Assembly (NCBI GenBank): GCA_017940245.1
Contig: JAGAYZ010000065.1
Location: 1-64,000 of the forward strand
Length of the DNA stretch: 64,000 nucleotides
Direction: 5' to 3'
Origin: Muribaculaceae bacterium
Lineage (GTDB): Bacteria; Bacteroidota; Bacteroidia; Bacteroidales; Muribaculaceae
In this document: positions 1 through 8,475 of the stretch, piece after piece
Layout of the letters: every line of letters begins with the position of its first letter
Numbering within the stretch: position 1 is the first letter of the stretch
Position numbers and translations under genes: made by a program
Notes under the pieces: generated by a model
Databases searched by the model: none
Seen by the model: the letters and a program-made list of their open reading frames with translations, nothing else
What the model was told of the DNA's origin: nothing

Positions 1-4
1 AAAA

Positions 5-124
5 GCGTTGAAAACGCAGGCGCATCGAAGATGCGACCATTTCTTTAACACCATGCAAGCAACATCGAAGATGTGCGCAGCTTGGTGAGAGACAGCGACT
101 TAGAAAGGTGCTTCGAAGATGCAC
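5..124. repeat. Four short hairpins with identical GAA loops
   Basis: Four small inverted repeats share a GAA loop: GCGTT-GAA-AACGC (5-17), CGCATC-GAA-GATGCG (21-35), ACATC-GAA-GATGT (62-74) and a 7-bp stem with one T-T mismatch around 108-124. Three contain the core tcGAAGATG. The array may continue left of the window. The first reading frame here is open to a stop at 46-48 (ending SKMRPFL), so the first two hairpins could lie at the 3' end of a gene outside the window; this cannot be decided. The rest of the first 350 bases, apart from the terminator at 243-271, shows no gene. Confidence 0.6.
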
Positions 125-242
125 TACATTTTTCAAATTCACATACATTGACACAAAAAACATACAATCTGAATTATTACACACCCTCAACTAATTCAGT
201 TTTATCGGACAGCAATAATTATTTTTCACATATTCGCCAAAA

Positions 243-271
243 GCAGGGGACGAGCGCCGCCCGTCCCCTGC
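243..271 (-). terminator. Intrinsic terminator of the leftmost secreted-protein gene
   Basis: A perfect 10-bp stem, GCAGGGGACG (243-252) with CGTCCCCTGC (262-271), read on the minus strand is followed by TTTTGG. It lies about 80 bases past the stop codon of the minus-strand gene at 354-1625. Confidence 0.6.
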
Positions 272-353
272 CGCCTAAAATAACTATGTTCAGTTATAAA
301 TACTGATTTCCTTTTTGATTGGATTCTATTTGTAAATCACACCACTCCCATCA

Positions 354-1625
354 TCACTTGACGAGCACCTTCTTGCCCTGATGGATGTAGATACCTGCCG
401 GGAGCCCTGCAGCACTGACGAAGCGCTGTCCCATGACGTTATAATAAGCATCATCAACGACAGGTGCCGACTTCACCTCGCTGATGCCAGTACCCAGATT
501 GTCCCAATAGACGATATTAGATGAGTTACGCACCGTGGTGGTCACACCATCCTCGTCGGTCACAGGCACATCGTAATGCACCTGAATGCCGATGCGGTTA
601 TAGAACATGGGGTTGTCGCCCATGTTGGTGCGATAGAAATAGATGCGTGATGCATCGAAGTCATATCCACCATTATATATTTCGTAGGGGATTTCGGTCA
701 TGTTCTCCGCCAGGTCGTTGACATAGGTCTCGGCATCAAACACAAAGGGCACGTCGTCGTCGGTGAAGATGCTGTAGGACGTGTAGGAGAGATCAATTAA
801 GTTGCCGTCAACGTCTTGCGGCAGCACCTTGAAGTCGAAGCAACTGTAACCATCTTCTTCGCCACTGTTGAACCACGAGTCTTCATAGATGATGGGGTCG
901 GCGGGAACAGCGGGAACAAGCTGGAACTGCTTATACACGGTGTTGAAGTCCATTGCACAGAAGCCGAGGTCGTCGCTGTAAACCACGCCCAGACCTGTGG
1001 CCACATAATTATTAGGGAATTCGGCATTGATGTCGCCCACCGTGTTGTCGAGCGAGATGGTGCCATCGGCAGCGATGGTGTAGGTCACTTCGGTCAAACC
1101 TTGATGCACGGTGAGAGAGAGTTCAGGATTTTCTTCGCCGGGCGGGATGCTCACCGAGGTGCTCATCCAGTACACCATCATGCCTCTCTCAGCGCTCTCA
1201 TCCCAGTAGATACATTGACCGGTAGGCACCGTGATCTTGGTGCCGTCCTCATTCAGGTATCCTTTGATCCAGGCATCGCTCACCACATCAAACACAGCGT
1301 CGCGCAAATACACGGTAGTGCCATCGGGGGCGAAGACCACATCGGTCATGCCACTCTGCGAAATGCACGCGGGAGCGTCCCATCCTTGATAGATGTTGCC
1401 ACCCGAGCGCACGTAGCTGCGCAACTCGCCTTCGGGCTGCGTGGTGATGAGTTCACCCAGTGCACGACGCGGAGCCTTTTGGTGAAGGCCTGTGCGTTTC
1501 GACTTGCCCACGTTTTCCCGCTTGAGCACTTTGTTGCTCTGCGATGTGCGCCCAATGAAAGGCACCTGGGCCGATGCTGTGACCGCTATAGCCACAACCA
1601 TGAGAAGAGTAAATAATTTTTTCAT
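354..1625 (-). CDS. Secreted hypothetical protein with C-terminal sorting-type tail
   Basis: A 423-residue protein of unknown function. It starts with a clear signal peptide (MKKLFTLLMVVAIAVTASAQ), so it is exported. The middle is rich in Asp, Gly, Tyr and Trp with alternating hydrophobics, consistent with beta-sheet, but I recognise no enzyme family. The last about 35 residues (YYNVMGQRF, GLPAGIYI, GKKVLVK) resemble the C-terminal sorting tails of Bacteroidetes surface proteins, which suggests secretion across the outer membrane and surface anchoring. It appears to be transcribed alone, with a terminator just downstream. Reading-frame and export calls are firm; function is not. Confidence 0.85.
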   Translation of the reverse strand: MKKLFTLLMVVAIAVTASAQVPFIGRTSQSNKVLKRENVGKSKRTGLHQKAPRRALGELITTQPEGELRSYVRSGGNIYQGWDAPACISQSGMTDVVFAPDGTTVYLRDAVFDVVSDAWIKGYLNEDGTKITVPTGQCIYWDESAERGMMVYWMSTSVSIPPGEENPELSLTVHQGLTEVTYTIAADGTISLDNTVGDINAEFPNNYVATGLGVVYSDDLGFCAMDFNTVYKQFQLVPAVPADPIIYEDSWFNSGEEDGYSCFDFKVLPQDVDGNLIDLSYTSYSIFTDDDVPFVFDAETYVNDLAENMTEIPYEIYNGGYDFDASRIYFYRTNMGDNPMFYNRIGIQVHYDVPVTDEDGVTTTVRNSSNIVYWDNLGTGISEVKSAPVVDDAYYNVMGQRFVSAAGLPAGIYIHQGKKVLVK

Positions 1626-1776
1626 AGGTTAAGCATTTAATTATTAATTATAATTTTTCTGCAAAATGGCAAAATCTCAGAAACACAGCATTATCTATTT
1701 CATTTTTGAGAAAATGGCACATTCGCTAAAATCTGTGCCTGACTAGCCTGATTGCATCGAAGTCGCTACACCTTGC

Positions 1777-2081
1777 TCACTTGTCCTTGCAACAATCCTT
1801 CTTAGGTGCTGTGGCGGCATCCTTGCTGCAAAGCTGCTTGGCCTCACCTTTGCAGTCGTGCTTGGCCGCTGCATCCTTGCCGCACTGCTTCTGGGCCTCG
1901 CCTTTGCAGTCGTGCTTGGTCGCTACATCCTTGCTGCACTGCTGCTTGGCCTCACCTCACCTTTGCAATCGTCGCAGGGAGTCTTTGAAACGCAAGTTGT
2001 GGAAGTCTTTTTGCACTCGGCCTTCTGGTTTTGGGCCATTAATAAGCCCATGCCCAATGTCAACATCAGGGCAACAATCAT
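1777..2081 (-). pseudogene. Small Cys/Lys-rich repeat secreted protein, frameshifted by a 5-bp duplication
   Basis: On the minus strand an ATG at 2081 (preceded in frame by KKKL codons, so the true start may be further up at a non-ATG codon) opens a hydrophobic leader ending LLMAQ, then Cys-rich sequence with CKK, CVSK, PCDDCKGE. After GE the frame is lost: the + strand reads cctcacctcacc near 1951-1962 where two sister repeats have a single cctcacc or cctcgcc. Removing 5 bases restores a frame to the stop at 1777-1779. It holds three 18-residue repeats of the type DCKGEAQKQCGKDAAAKH and ends KKDCCKDK; the intact form would be about 99 residues. Without correction the product stops soon after the shift. 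It could be a pseudogene, a slippage-variable gene or an assembly error. The Cys-rich repeats suggest metal binding or disulfides, but this is inference. Confidence 0.6.
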
Positions 2082-2159
2082 CAACTTTTTCTTTCTGTCT
2101 ACAATTTTAAGTTTTTATGATTACTCTTTGTTTAAATTCAACCGCAAAAAATAAGAAAA

Positions 2160-2460
2160 TAATTCGATATGTGTACTATTTGCAACAAATTTGTAATAAA
2201 TATAAAAACAAAAAAATCTAAGTCTGTATGAGGTTACTTTTGCTTAGAAAGCCACAAAAAACGCAGCAAAACTACAATTTCAAGATTAAAAAGTCGCTCA
2301 CGCAAAACTTGGTATACAGCCGATGCCTTTTTGGGCAATTTCCTTCATAACCGATGTGATTGCGCCGCGAACAATAGGCATCAGCCTAATGGTTAGCTTC
2401 AAAATTGCCTGCCAAGTCAAATTATTCATCATTCATCACTCATAATTCACAATTAATTTG
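2160..2460. other. Gene-free stretch with inverted repeat and dispersed AT-rich repeat
   Basis: No convincing gene. GATGCC near 2320 pairs with GGCATC near 2380, enclosing about 55 bases. From about 2413 it carries a copy of the dispersed motif caagtcaaat-attcatcattcatca-cataattc, found at several other gene borders in this window. Minus-strand codons ending in a short frame (MPIVRGAITSVMKEIAQK) look mildly protein-like but have no supported start. Confidence 0.4.
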
Positions 2461-2468
2461 TAACTTTG
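2461..2468 (+). promoter_or_regulatory. Bacteroidetes -7 element upstream of the CBS protein
   Basis: TAACTTTG matches the TAnnTTTG consensus of the Bacteroidetes housekeeping sigma factor. It sits 27 bases before the proposed TTG start at 2495; no clear -33 element was found. Confidence 0.5.
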
Positions 2469-2494
2469 CCCTGTATAACTAATCTATAACAGAC

Positions 2495-3859
2495 TTGGAC
2501 CCTGACCCGTTATTATCTATCACACTGTTGCTCAATCAAGTAGCTAGTACTGCACAGCAACATTACATCACGTTCAACACTCCCACTACAGGGAGCATTA
2601 TTGCCATCATTGTAGCTTTACTGGGACTTTTCCTTTCGGCCTTTAACTCAGGGTCGGAGATTGCGTTTTTTTCGCTCAAAAAGTCTCAAATCGAGGAAAT
2701 TGATGATGAAAAAAGCCGCGAAACCATCACGGCCTTGCTGAGTAATCCAGAGAAACTGCTCGCCACTATCCTCATAGGCAACAACCTGGTGAACGTGATG
2801 ATTATCATAGTGCTCAACTTTGCCATGAACCAGATGATGACCATTCACAGCCCTGTGGTGGACTTTATCTTGCAGACGGTGATTCTCACATTCCTGATTC
2901 TGCTTTTTGGCGAAATTATCCCCAAACTTTACGCCACTAATCACAATGTGAAATTTGCCCTGATAGCCGCCCCGGCACTCACCGCCATGGTGAAACTGTT
3001 CTCACCGCTGTCGCGCTTGATGGTGGGCGGCAGTGCTCGCATCATGAGCCGCCTGGCGCACAAACAGACCGACGACATCAGCACCGACGACCTCTCTCTC
3101 GCACTCGAAGCCAGCGAAGTGAAAAACGAAGACGAGAAGGAACTGCTCGAGGGCATCCTCACCTTCGGCGAGAAAACCGTGAGCGAAATCATGCGGCCGC
3201 GCATCGACGTGGTGGACATCGACGTGAACAGCACATGGGACGACGTGGTGAACCGCGTCATCACCACAGGATATTCACGCATGCCGGTCTTTGACGAAAC
3301 TCCCGACAACATCAAGGGAATCCTTTATGCCAAAGACTTGCTGCCCTACATCGGCAAGCACGACAGCCGTTTCCGCTGGCAATCGCTGGTCAGGCCGGCC
3401 TACTTCGTGCCCGAAACGCGCATGATCGATGACTTGCTCGAAGATTTCCGCAAAAAGAAAACCCACATGGCCATCATCGTTGACGAGTATGGCTGCACGC
3501 AGGGCATCGCCACCCTGGAAGATGTGTTGGAAGAGATTGTGGGCGACATCGATGATGAATATGACACCGAGGAGAAATTTTTCACCCGCATCAACAAGAA
3601 TACCTATAACTTTGAAGGGAAAACTCTGCTCAGCGATTTCTGCCGTGTGCTGGACATCGACGACGACCTGCTGGGCAAGCACGGCGAGGAAGCCGAGACT
3701 CTGGCCGGACTGCTGCTGGATGTGAAGGGCGACTTCTTTAAGGAAGGCGAAACGCTCGACTATGGCACTTTCAAGTTCAAGGTGCTCAAGATGGACCGTT
3801 ACCGCATCGACCTGGTGCAGGTGGAAATTGCCGACAGTGATAAGGGAAAAGTCCAATAG
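2495..3859 (+). CDS. CNNM/CorB-type transmembrane protein with CBS pair (GldE/TlyC-like)
   Basis: A 454-residue membrane protein: an N-terminal DUF21 (CNNM) region with about four hydrophobic segments (residues 30-170, including the motif SGSEIAFFSLKK), a tandem CBS pair (about 205-340, with MRPRIDVVDID and GYSRMPVF), and a C-terminal CorC_HlyC domain ending near FKVLKMDRYRIDLV. The family includes magnesium/cobalt efflux-associated proteins and, in Bacteroidetes, GldE, linked to gliding and type 9 secretion. No other gld gene is near, so a general ion-transport or GldE role are both possible. The start is TTG (2495); there is no better in-frame ATG before the conserved region. Confidence 0.85.
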   Translation: MDPDPLLSITLLLNQVASTAQQHYITFNTPTTGSIIAIIVALLGLFLSAFNSGSEIAFFSLKKSQIEEIDDEKSRETITALLSNPEKLLATILIGNNLVNVMIIIVLNFAMNQMMTIHSPVVDFILQTVILTFLILLFGEIIPKLYATNHNVKFALIAAPALTAMVKLFSPLSRLMVGGSARIMSRLAHKQTDDISTDDLSLALEASEVKNEDEKELLEGILTFGEKTVSEIMRPRIDVVDIDVNSTWDDVVNRVITTGYSRMPVFDETPDNIKGILYAKDLLPYIGKHDSRFRWQSLVRPAYFVPETRMIDDLLEDFRKKKTHMAIIVDEYGCTQGIATLEDVLEEIVGDIDDEYDTEEKFFTRINKNTYNFEGKTLLSDFCRVLDIDDDLLGKHGEEAETLAGLLLDVKGDFFKEGETLDYGTFKFKVLKMDRYRIDLVQVEIADSDKGKVQ

Positions 3860-3943
3860 GGAATTGCGTCATTGAATCGGGAACCCGTCCCATCCACTTT
3901 TATCAATTAAGAATTATAACTAAAACCAAATATCATTGAAATT

Positions 3944-5605
3944 ATGAACCGAACGATTTTAACCGCCATGACCACCGTAGCAATGTTCATGGCATGGAGC
4001 AGTGCCGAAGCATGCACCAACTTGATTGTGGGAAAGAAAGCTAGCGCCGACGGCAGCACGATTATCTCCTATGCTGCCGACTCACACACGCTCTATGGCG
4101 ACCTGCAATACCTGCCGGCAGCCGACCACCGACCCGGCGAGATGCGCAAAGTCTATGACTGGGACTCAGGCAAATATCTGGGTGAGATTCCCGAGGTGGC
4201 CCACACCTATGCCGTGGTGGGTAACATCAATGAGCATCAAGTGACTATAGGCGAGAGCACCTGGGGAGGCCGTCACGAGCTGGAAGACACCACCGGCATC
4301 ATCGACTATGGCAGTCTCATCTACATCGCCCTGCAGCGCTCCAAGACCGCTCGCGAGGCACTCACTATCATGACCGACCTGGTGGCCCGCTACGGCTACC
4401 GAAGCGAGGGCGAGTCGTTCTCCATCGGTGATCCCAACGAGGTGTGGGTAATGGACCTCATCGGCAAGGGTGGCAAGGAACGCGGTGCCGTGTGGGTGGC
4501 ACAGCGCATTCCCGATGACTGCATCAGCGGACATGCCAACCAGCCCCGCATTCACACCTTCCCCTTGAAGGACAAAGCCAACTGCATATACTCGAAAGAC
4601 GTCATTTCGTTTGCCCGAAAGATGGGTTACTTCAATGGCAAAGACGCCGAGTTTGATTTCTCGCAGACCTATTGTCCGGCCGACTTCGGCACCCTGCGCG
4701 GCTGCGACGCCCGTGTGTGGAGCTATTTCAATCGCTTTGCCACCGGCATGGACCGTTACCTGCCTTATATCAACGGTAAAAAGAACGCCGAGGTGATGCC
4801 CCTCTATGTGCAACCCAACCGCAAAGTGAGCGTGCGCGACGTGCAAAACATGATGCGCGACCACTACGAGGGAACCCCCTTCGACATGACCAAGGACAAA
4901 GGCTCGAAGATTCTCTACGATGTGCCCTACCGCTGGCGCCCCATGGAATACAAGGTGGATGGAAAGGAATACTTGCACGAGCGTGCCATCGCCACGCAAC
5001 AGACGGGCTGGGTGTTTGTCTCGCAGATGCGCTCCTGGCTGCCCGATGCAGTGGGCGGAGTGCACTGGTTCGGCGTAGACGATGCCAACACAGCCGTCTT
5101 TGTACCCATGTACTGCTGTATCACTGAGATTCCCAAGAGCTACGCTCAAGGCACAGCCGACCTTTACACCCTCAACTGGGAAAGTGCTTTCTGGGTCAAC
5201 AACTGGGTAGCCAATCAGGCCTACACGCGCTACAACAAAATGATTGGCGACATCCGCAAGGTGCAGAACGAAATAGAAGACGCTTGGCACAACAACCAAG
5301 CTAGCGTTGAAGCCAAGGCAAAGGCTCTCTACGACACCAATCCCGCCGCAGCCGTGAAGATGCTCACCGCCTACAGCAACGAGCAGGCGCAAGCCGCCAC
5401 AGCACGTTATAAGAAGTTGGGCGAATACTTGCTTGTCAAGTATCTCGACGGCAACGTGAAGAAGGAAAAAGACGGCAAGTTCCAGCGCAACGAAGCAGGG
5501 GTACCCGTTCAGCCCACCTATGGCGGCTATAACCAGGAGTACTTCGACGCTATCGTCAAGGACGGTGATGCCGAGCATCTGCGCGTCCTGGAAATGGAGA
5601 AATAA
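3944..5605 (+). CDS. C69-family dipeptidase (PepD-like), secreted
   Basis: A 553-residue exported peptidase of family C69 (Ntn hydrolases). The signal sequence ends at SSAEA and the mature protein begins with Cys24 ([15 protein letters not shown]), the expected N-terminal nucleophile after cleavage. The following STIISYAADSH and the GESTWGG segment are typical of the family, and the length is normal. Homologs cleave dipeptides or short peptides, here probably in the periplasm. It appears to be a single gene, with its own terminator downstream and the convergent rnc cluster beyond. Confidence 0.9.
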   Translation: MNRTILTAMTTVAMFMAWSSAEACTNLIVGKKASADGSTIISYAADSHTLYGDLQYLPAADHRPGEMRKVYDWDSGKYLGEIPEVAHTYAVVGNINEHQVTIGESTWGGRHELEDTTGIIDYGSLIYIALQRSKTAREALTIMTDLVARYGYRSEGESFSIGDPNEVWVMDLIGKGGKERGAVWVAQRIPDDCISGHANQPRIHTFPLKDKANCIYSKDVISFARKMGYFNGKDAEFDFSQTYCPADFGTLRGCDARVWSYFNRFATGMDRYLPYINGKKNAEVMPLYVQPNRKVSVRDVQNMMRDHYEGTPFDMTKDKGSKILYDVPYRWRPMEYKVDGKEYLHERAIATQQTGWVFVSQMRSWLPDAVGGVHWFGVDDANTAVFVPMYCCITEIPKSYAQGTADLYTLNWESAFWVNNWVANQAYTRYNKMIGDIRKVQNEIEDAWHNNQASVEAKAKALYDTNPAAAVKMLTAYSNEQAQAATARYKKLGEYLLVKYLDGNVKKEKDGKFQRNEAGVPVQPTYGGYNQEYFDAIVKDGDAEHLRVLEMEK

Positions 5606-5636
5606 ATCTCCTATAGAGAAATTTGGCAAAACACGA

Positions 5637-5661
5637 AGAGGCCGCACCAGATGCGACCTCT
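5637..5661 (+). terminator. Intrinsic terminator after the C69 peptidase
   Basis: AGAGG-c-CGCA (5637-5646) pairs with TGCG-a-CCTCT (5652-5661) around a short loop, followed by a T-rich run (TTTTTATTTT). Confidence 0.7.
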
Positions 5662-5808
5662 TTTTATTTTACCGGAATCTGTCATCAGGCTTAATGGCAA
5701 CTCACGTTTTTTAGCGTGAATCACAGCACGGCGCTATTACTTTGCAATGACCTTATGGATAATTGAGGGGTTGGAGTTTGCGGCAGAAAGCAAATGCGTT
5801 GCCAGGGT

Positions 5809-6585
5809 TCACACCGGGGTGACTGTAGAGAGCACTTGCTGCTTGAATGGAGTATCTCTTTCCAGGCGATCCATGACTCGCTTGCTGGCGGCCTGATGCG
5901 ACTCTTTCTTGCTGTAGCCTGTGCCATCGGCAGCATAGACACCACCCAGCATGATGGCGGTCTTGAAGATTGGGTTTCCCGAGCCATCGGTGAGTGTGTC
6001 TACCAGCTCAAAGTCGATGGCTACGCGATATTTCTGCGTCCACTCTATCAGTCGTGATTTGAAATTAGACTCGCTGTGCACAAGACTGTCGAGGTCGAAA
6101 TGCTTCTCCACGATGCGCTCAACGATGAAGCGTTGCGCGCGTTTATAGCCGTGGTCGAGATAGAAAGCTCCCACCAGGGCCTCAACGGCATTGCCGCAGA
6201 TGTAACTATTGTGCGACGACGAGTGGGTCGATGCGCGCACATGCGCATCGACGTGCAGCAGCACCCCGATACGGTTCAGGCTCTCGCGCTGCACAATCTT
6301 GGCGCGGGTGCTGGTCAGAAAACCCTCGCGCTCTTGCGGAAATAAGGCATAAAGGTAATCGGCCACAACTGTGTCGAGCACAGCATCGCCCAGAAATTCC
6401 AAACGCTCATTGTTGGCCCACTGCCCGCTGGGCAGTTTCACCGGCTTGCTGCGGTGCACCAGTGCCAGGCGGTAAAGATCGATGTCACGGGGATAATATC
6501 CCGTAATATTATGAATAAAAACGTAAAGCTCCTTGTCCTTGACAAAAAGGAGCTTTACGAGTGATATGACATTCGACAATACCAT
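5809..6585 (-). CDS. rnc: Ribonuclease III
   Basis: A 258-residue endonuclease that cuts double-stranded RNA (rRNA precursors and structured mRNAs). The RNase III signature NERLEFLGDAVL lies near residues 62-73, with the second acidic region around NAVEALVGAFYLD. A double-stranded RNA-binding domain follows (about 170-245, FKSRLIEWTQ to SKKESHQAASKRV). It is the last gene of acpP-fabF-rnc, starting 12 bases after the fabF stop, an order common in Bacteroidales. Confidence 0.97.
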   Translation of the reverse strand: MVLSNVISLVKLLFVKDKELYVFIHNITGYYPRDIDLYRLALVHRSKPVKLPSGQWANNERLEFLGDAVLDTVVADYLYALFPQEREGFLTSTRAKIVQRESLNRIGVLLHVDAHVRASTHSSSHNSYICGNAVEALVGAFYLDHGYKRAQRFIVERIVEKHFDLDSLVHSESNFKSRLIEWTQKYRVAIDFELVDTLTDGSGNPIFKTAIMLGGVYAADGTGYSKKESHQAASKRVMDRLERDTPFKQQVLSTVTPV

Positions 6586-6597
6586 GGCTAGATGGTA

Positions 6598-7881
6598 TTA
6601 TCCCTTGTATTTCTTGACGATGATGCTGGCGTTGTGACCGCCGAAGCCAAACGTGTTGGACAGGGCGATGTTCACGTCGCGCTTCTGAGCTTTATTGAAG
6701 GTGAAGTTCATCTTGTAGTCGATAGTCTCATCCTCGTCACCCTCGGCATGGTTGATTGTGGGGGGGATGATGCCCGTCTGGCAAGCGAGCAGGCAGAACA
6801 GTGCTTCCATGGCACCGGTTGCGCCCAGCATGTGTCCCGTCATCGACTTAGTGGAACTGATGTTCATCTTGTAGGCTTGGTCGCCAAAGACGGCCGCGAT
6901 GGCTTTGGCCTCGCTGGGGTCGCCCACGGGAGTGGACGTGCCATGCACGTTCACGTAGTCTACCTCTTCGGGCTTGATACCGGCATCGTCAAGAGCACGT
7001 TGCATCACGAGCTTGGCACCGAGTCCCTCGGGATGTGTAGCGGTAATGTGGTAGGCATCGGCACTCATGCCGCCGCCGATCACCTCGCCGTAGATTTTGG
7101 CTCCACGGGCCAGGGCATGCTCCAGTTCCTCAAAGATAAGGCACACGGCACCCTCGCCTATCACGAAACCGTCGCGCGAAGCGCTGAAAGGACGCGATGC
7201 GGTCGTGGGCTCGTCGTTGCGCGTAGAAAGGGCACGCATGGTGTTGAAACCGCCTACACCGGCCGGGAAGATAGGAGCCTCAGAGCCACCGGTGACAATA
7301 GCTTTAGCCTTGCCCAGACGCACATAGTTGAACGCATCAATCATGGCGTTGGTAGAAGTGGCGCAAGCCGACACCACACCGAAGTTGGGACCACGCAGGC
7401 CATACTTCATCGAGATGTGACCGGCAGCGATATCGGCAATCATGGTGGGGATAAAGAACGGGCTGTAGCGCGGACCATCCTCTTCATGCTTGGCATAGTT
7501 GCCTGCCTCAATTTCAAACGTGTGCAGACCGCCAATGCCCGAAGCAAAAATCACACCCACGTTGTCGCGGTCGATGCCCTCGGCCATCAAATCACTGTCG
7601 GCAATAGCCTGCTTAGCGGAAGCCAGTGCATATTGCGAATAGAGATCCATGCGTTTGATATCTTTCATTTCCGCACGGTCGTCGGGATTGATCATGCACA
7701 TTTTCATGTCGAAGTCCTTGACCTCGCACGCAAATTGTGTCTTGAACAACTCGGCGTTGAAATGGGTAATGGGACCTGCGCCGCTCACACCAGCAACGGC
7801 GTTGTTCCACGTGGTCTCAACGTCGTTACCCAGCGGAGTGATGGCACCCAGACCGGTTACCACTACTCTCTTTAATTCCAT
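6598..7881 (-). CDS. fabF: Beta-ketoacyl-ACP synthase II
   Basis: A 427-residue condensing enzyme that extends acyl-ACP with malonyl-ACP in fatty-acid synthesis. The catalytic triad is visible: Cys in SACATSTNAM (about 166-175), His in HGTSTPVGD (about 304) and His in KSMTGHMLGATGAM (about 341). The C-terminal FGFGGHNAS motif is intact. It sits between acpP (113 bases upstream) and rnc, as in many bacteria, so supply of the carrier protein and the elongation enzyme are co-ordinated. Confidence 0.97.
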   Translation of the reverse strand: MELKRVVVTGLGAITPLGNDVETTWNNAVAGVSGAGPITHFNAELFKTQFACEVKDFDMKMCMINPDDRAEMKDIKRMDLYSQYALASAKQAIADSDLMAEGIDRDNVGVIFASGIGGLHTFEIEAGNYAKHEEDGPRYSPFFIPTMIADIAAGHISMKYGLRGPNFGVVSACATSTNAMIDAFNYVRLGKAKAIVTGGSEAPIFPAGVGGFNTMRALSTRNDEPTTASRPFSASRDGFVIGEGAVCLIFEELEHALARGAKIYGEVIGGGMSADAYHITATHPEGLGAKLVMQRALDDAGIKPEEVDYVNVHGTSTPVGDPSEAKAIAAVFGDQAYKMNISSTKSMTGHMLGATGAMEALFCLLACQTGIIPPTINHAEGDEDETIDYKMNFTFNKAQKRDVNIALSNTFGFGGHNASIIVKKYKG

Positions 7882-7994
7882 AATAATACCTCTATATTAA
7901 TAGTGGGAAAAATAATGTCTAAAAAATAAAATCAACCTTCGCAGCCGCACCGTCTTCTGGCCGTGCAAGCAGCGAAGGAAGAAGTTTTTAACAA

Positions 7995-8231
7995 TTAAGC
8001 CTTTGCGTCCTCAATGAACTTGATGGCATCGCCAACAGTCTGGATAGAATCGGACTGAGACTCGGGAATCTTCACCTCGAACTCACGCTCAAGCTCCATG
8101 ATCAATTCCACGGTGTCGAGAGAATCAGCACCCAGATCCTGTGCAAACGTAGCTTCGGGAGTAACTTCGGCTTCACTTACACCCAGCTTGTCAACGATAA
8201 TCGATTTCACTTTTTCAGCAATTTCAGACAT
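7995..8231 (-). CDS. acpP: Acyl carrier protein
   Basis: A 78-residue acidic carrier protein. The phosphopantetheine attachment Ser lies in [12 protein letters not shown] (about residues 34-45). It carries growing acyl chains for FabF, downstream in the same operon, and probably supplies the glsA/glsB acyltransferases at the right end of the window. The 240 bases upstream hold the operon promoter region, AT-rich, facing divergently from rnz. Confidence 0.97.
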   Translation of the reverse strand: MSEIAEKVKSIIVDKLGVSEAEVTPEATFAQDLGADSLDTVELIMELEREFEVKIPESQSDSIQTVGDAIKFIEDAKA

Positions 8232-8460
8232 AATAATCTAATTTTAAGTTGTTAAATACGATATTTCTTTTTAGTTCAGGCTGCAAAGTAAGCGATTAAT
8301 TTTGAGATAATAAAGAAATATTTCCATATTTTTTTGCCTCGTTGCGCTTTTTTAGAAGATAAAACATTCTAAGAACACCATTTTAAATTATTTTATATCT
8401 TTTTCGCATTTTCGTTTTGTTAAATGATGTCACTTTTTTCATTCTCAAGCGCGAAAGTTG

Positions 8461-8468
8461 TAATTTTG
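8461..8468 (+). promoter_or_regulatory. -7 element of rnz, placed for a near-leaderless mRNA
   Basis: TAATTTTG ends 7 bases before the rnz ATG at 8476. Bacteroidetes transcription usually starts about 5-8 bases after this box, so the mRNA could begin at or near the start codon. Confidence 0.5.
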
Positions 8469-8475
8469 CATCTTA

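Noticed and set aside
73..306. Open frame of 77 codons on the plus strand near the left end
   Set aside because: It spans the hairpins and the terminator stem, has no recognisable motif or start context, and is not supported as a gene.
1781..2154. Several overlapping plus-strand frames rich in Leu, Cys and Ala repeats
   Set aside because: They are antisense to the Cys/Lys repeat gene; the minus strand carries the sensible protein with a leader and regular repeats.
4166..5647. Long minus-strand open frame opposite the C69 peptidase
   Set aside because: Antisense shadow caused by codon bias; the plus strand encodes a full, motif-supported peptidase.
6592..7875. Plus-strand open frame covering all of fabF
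   Set aside because: The minus-strand FabF has all catalytic motifs; the antisense product is low in plausible structure.
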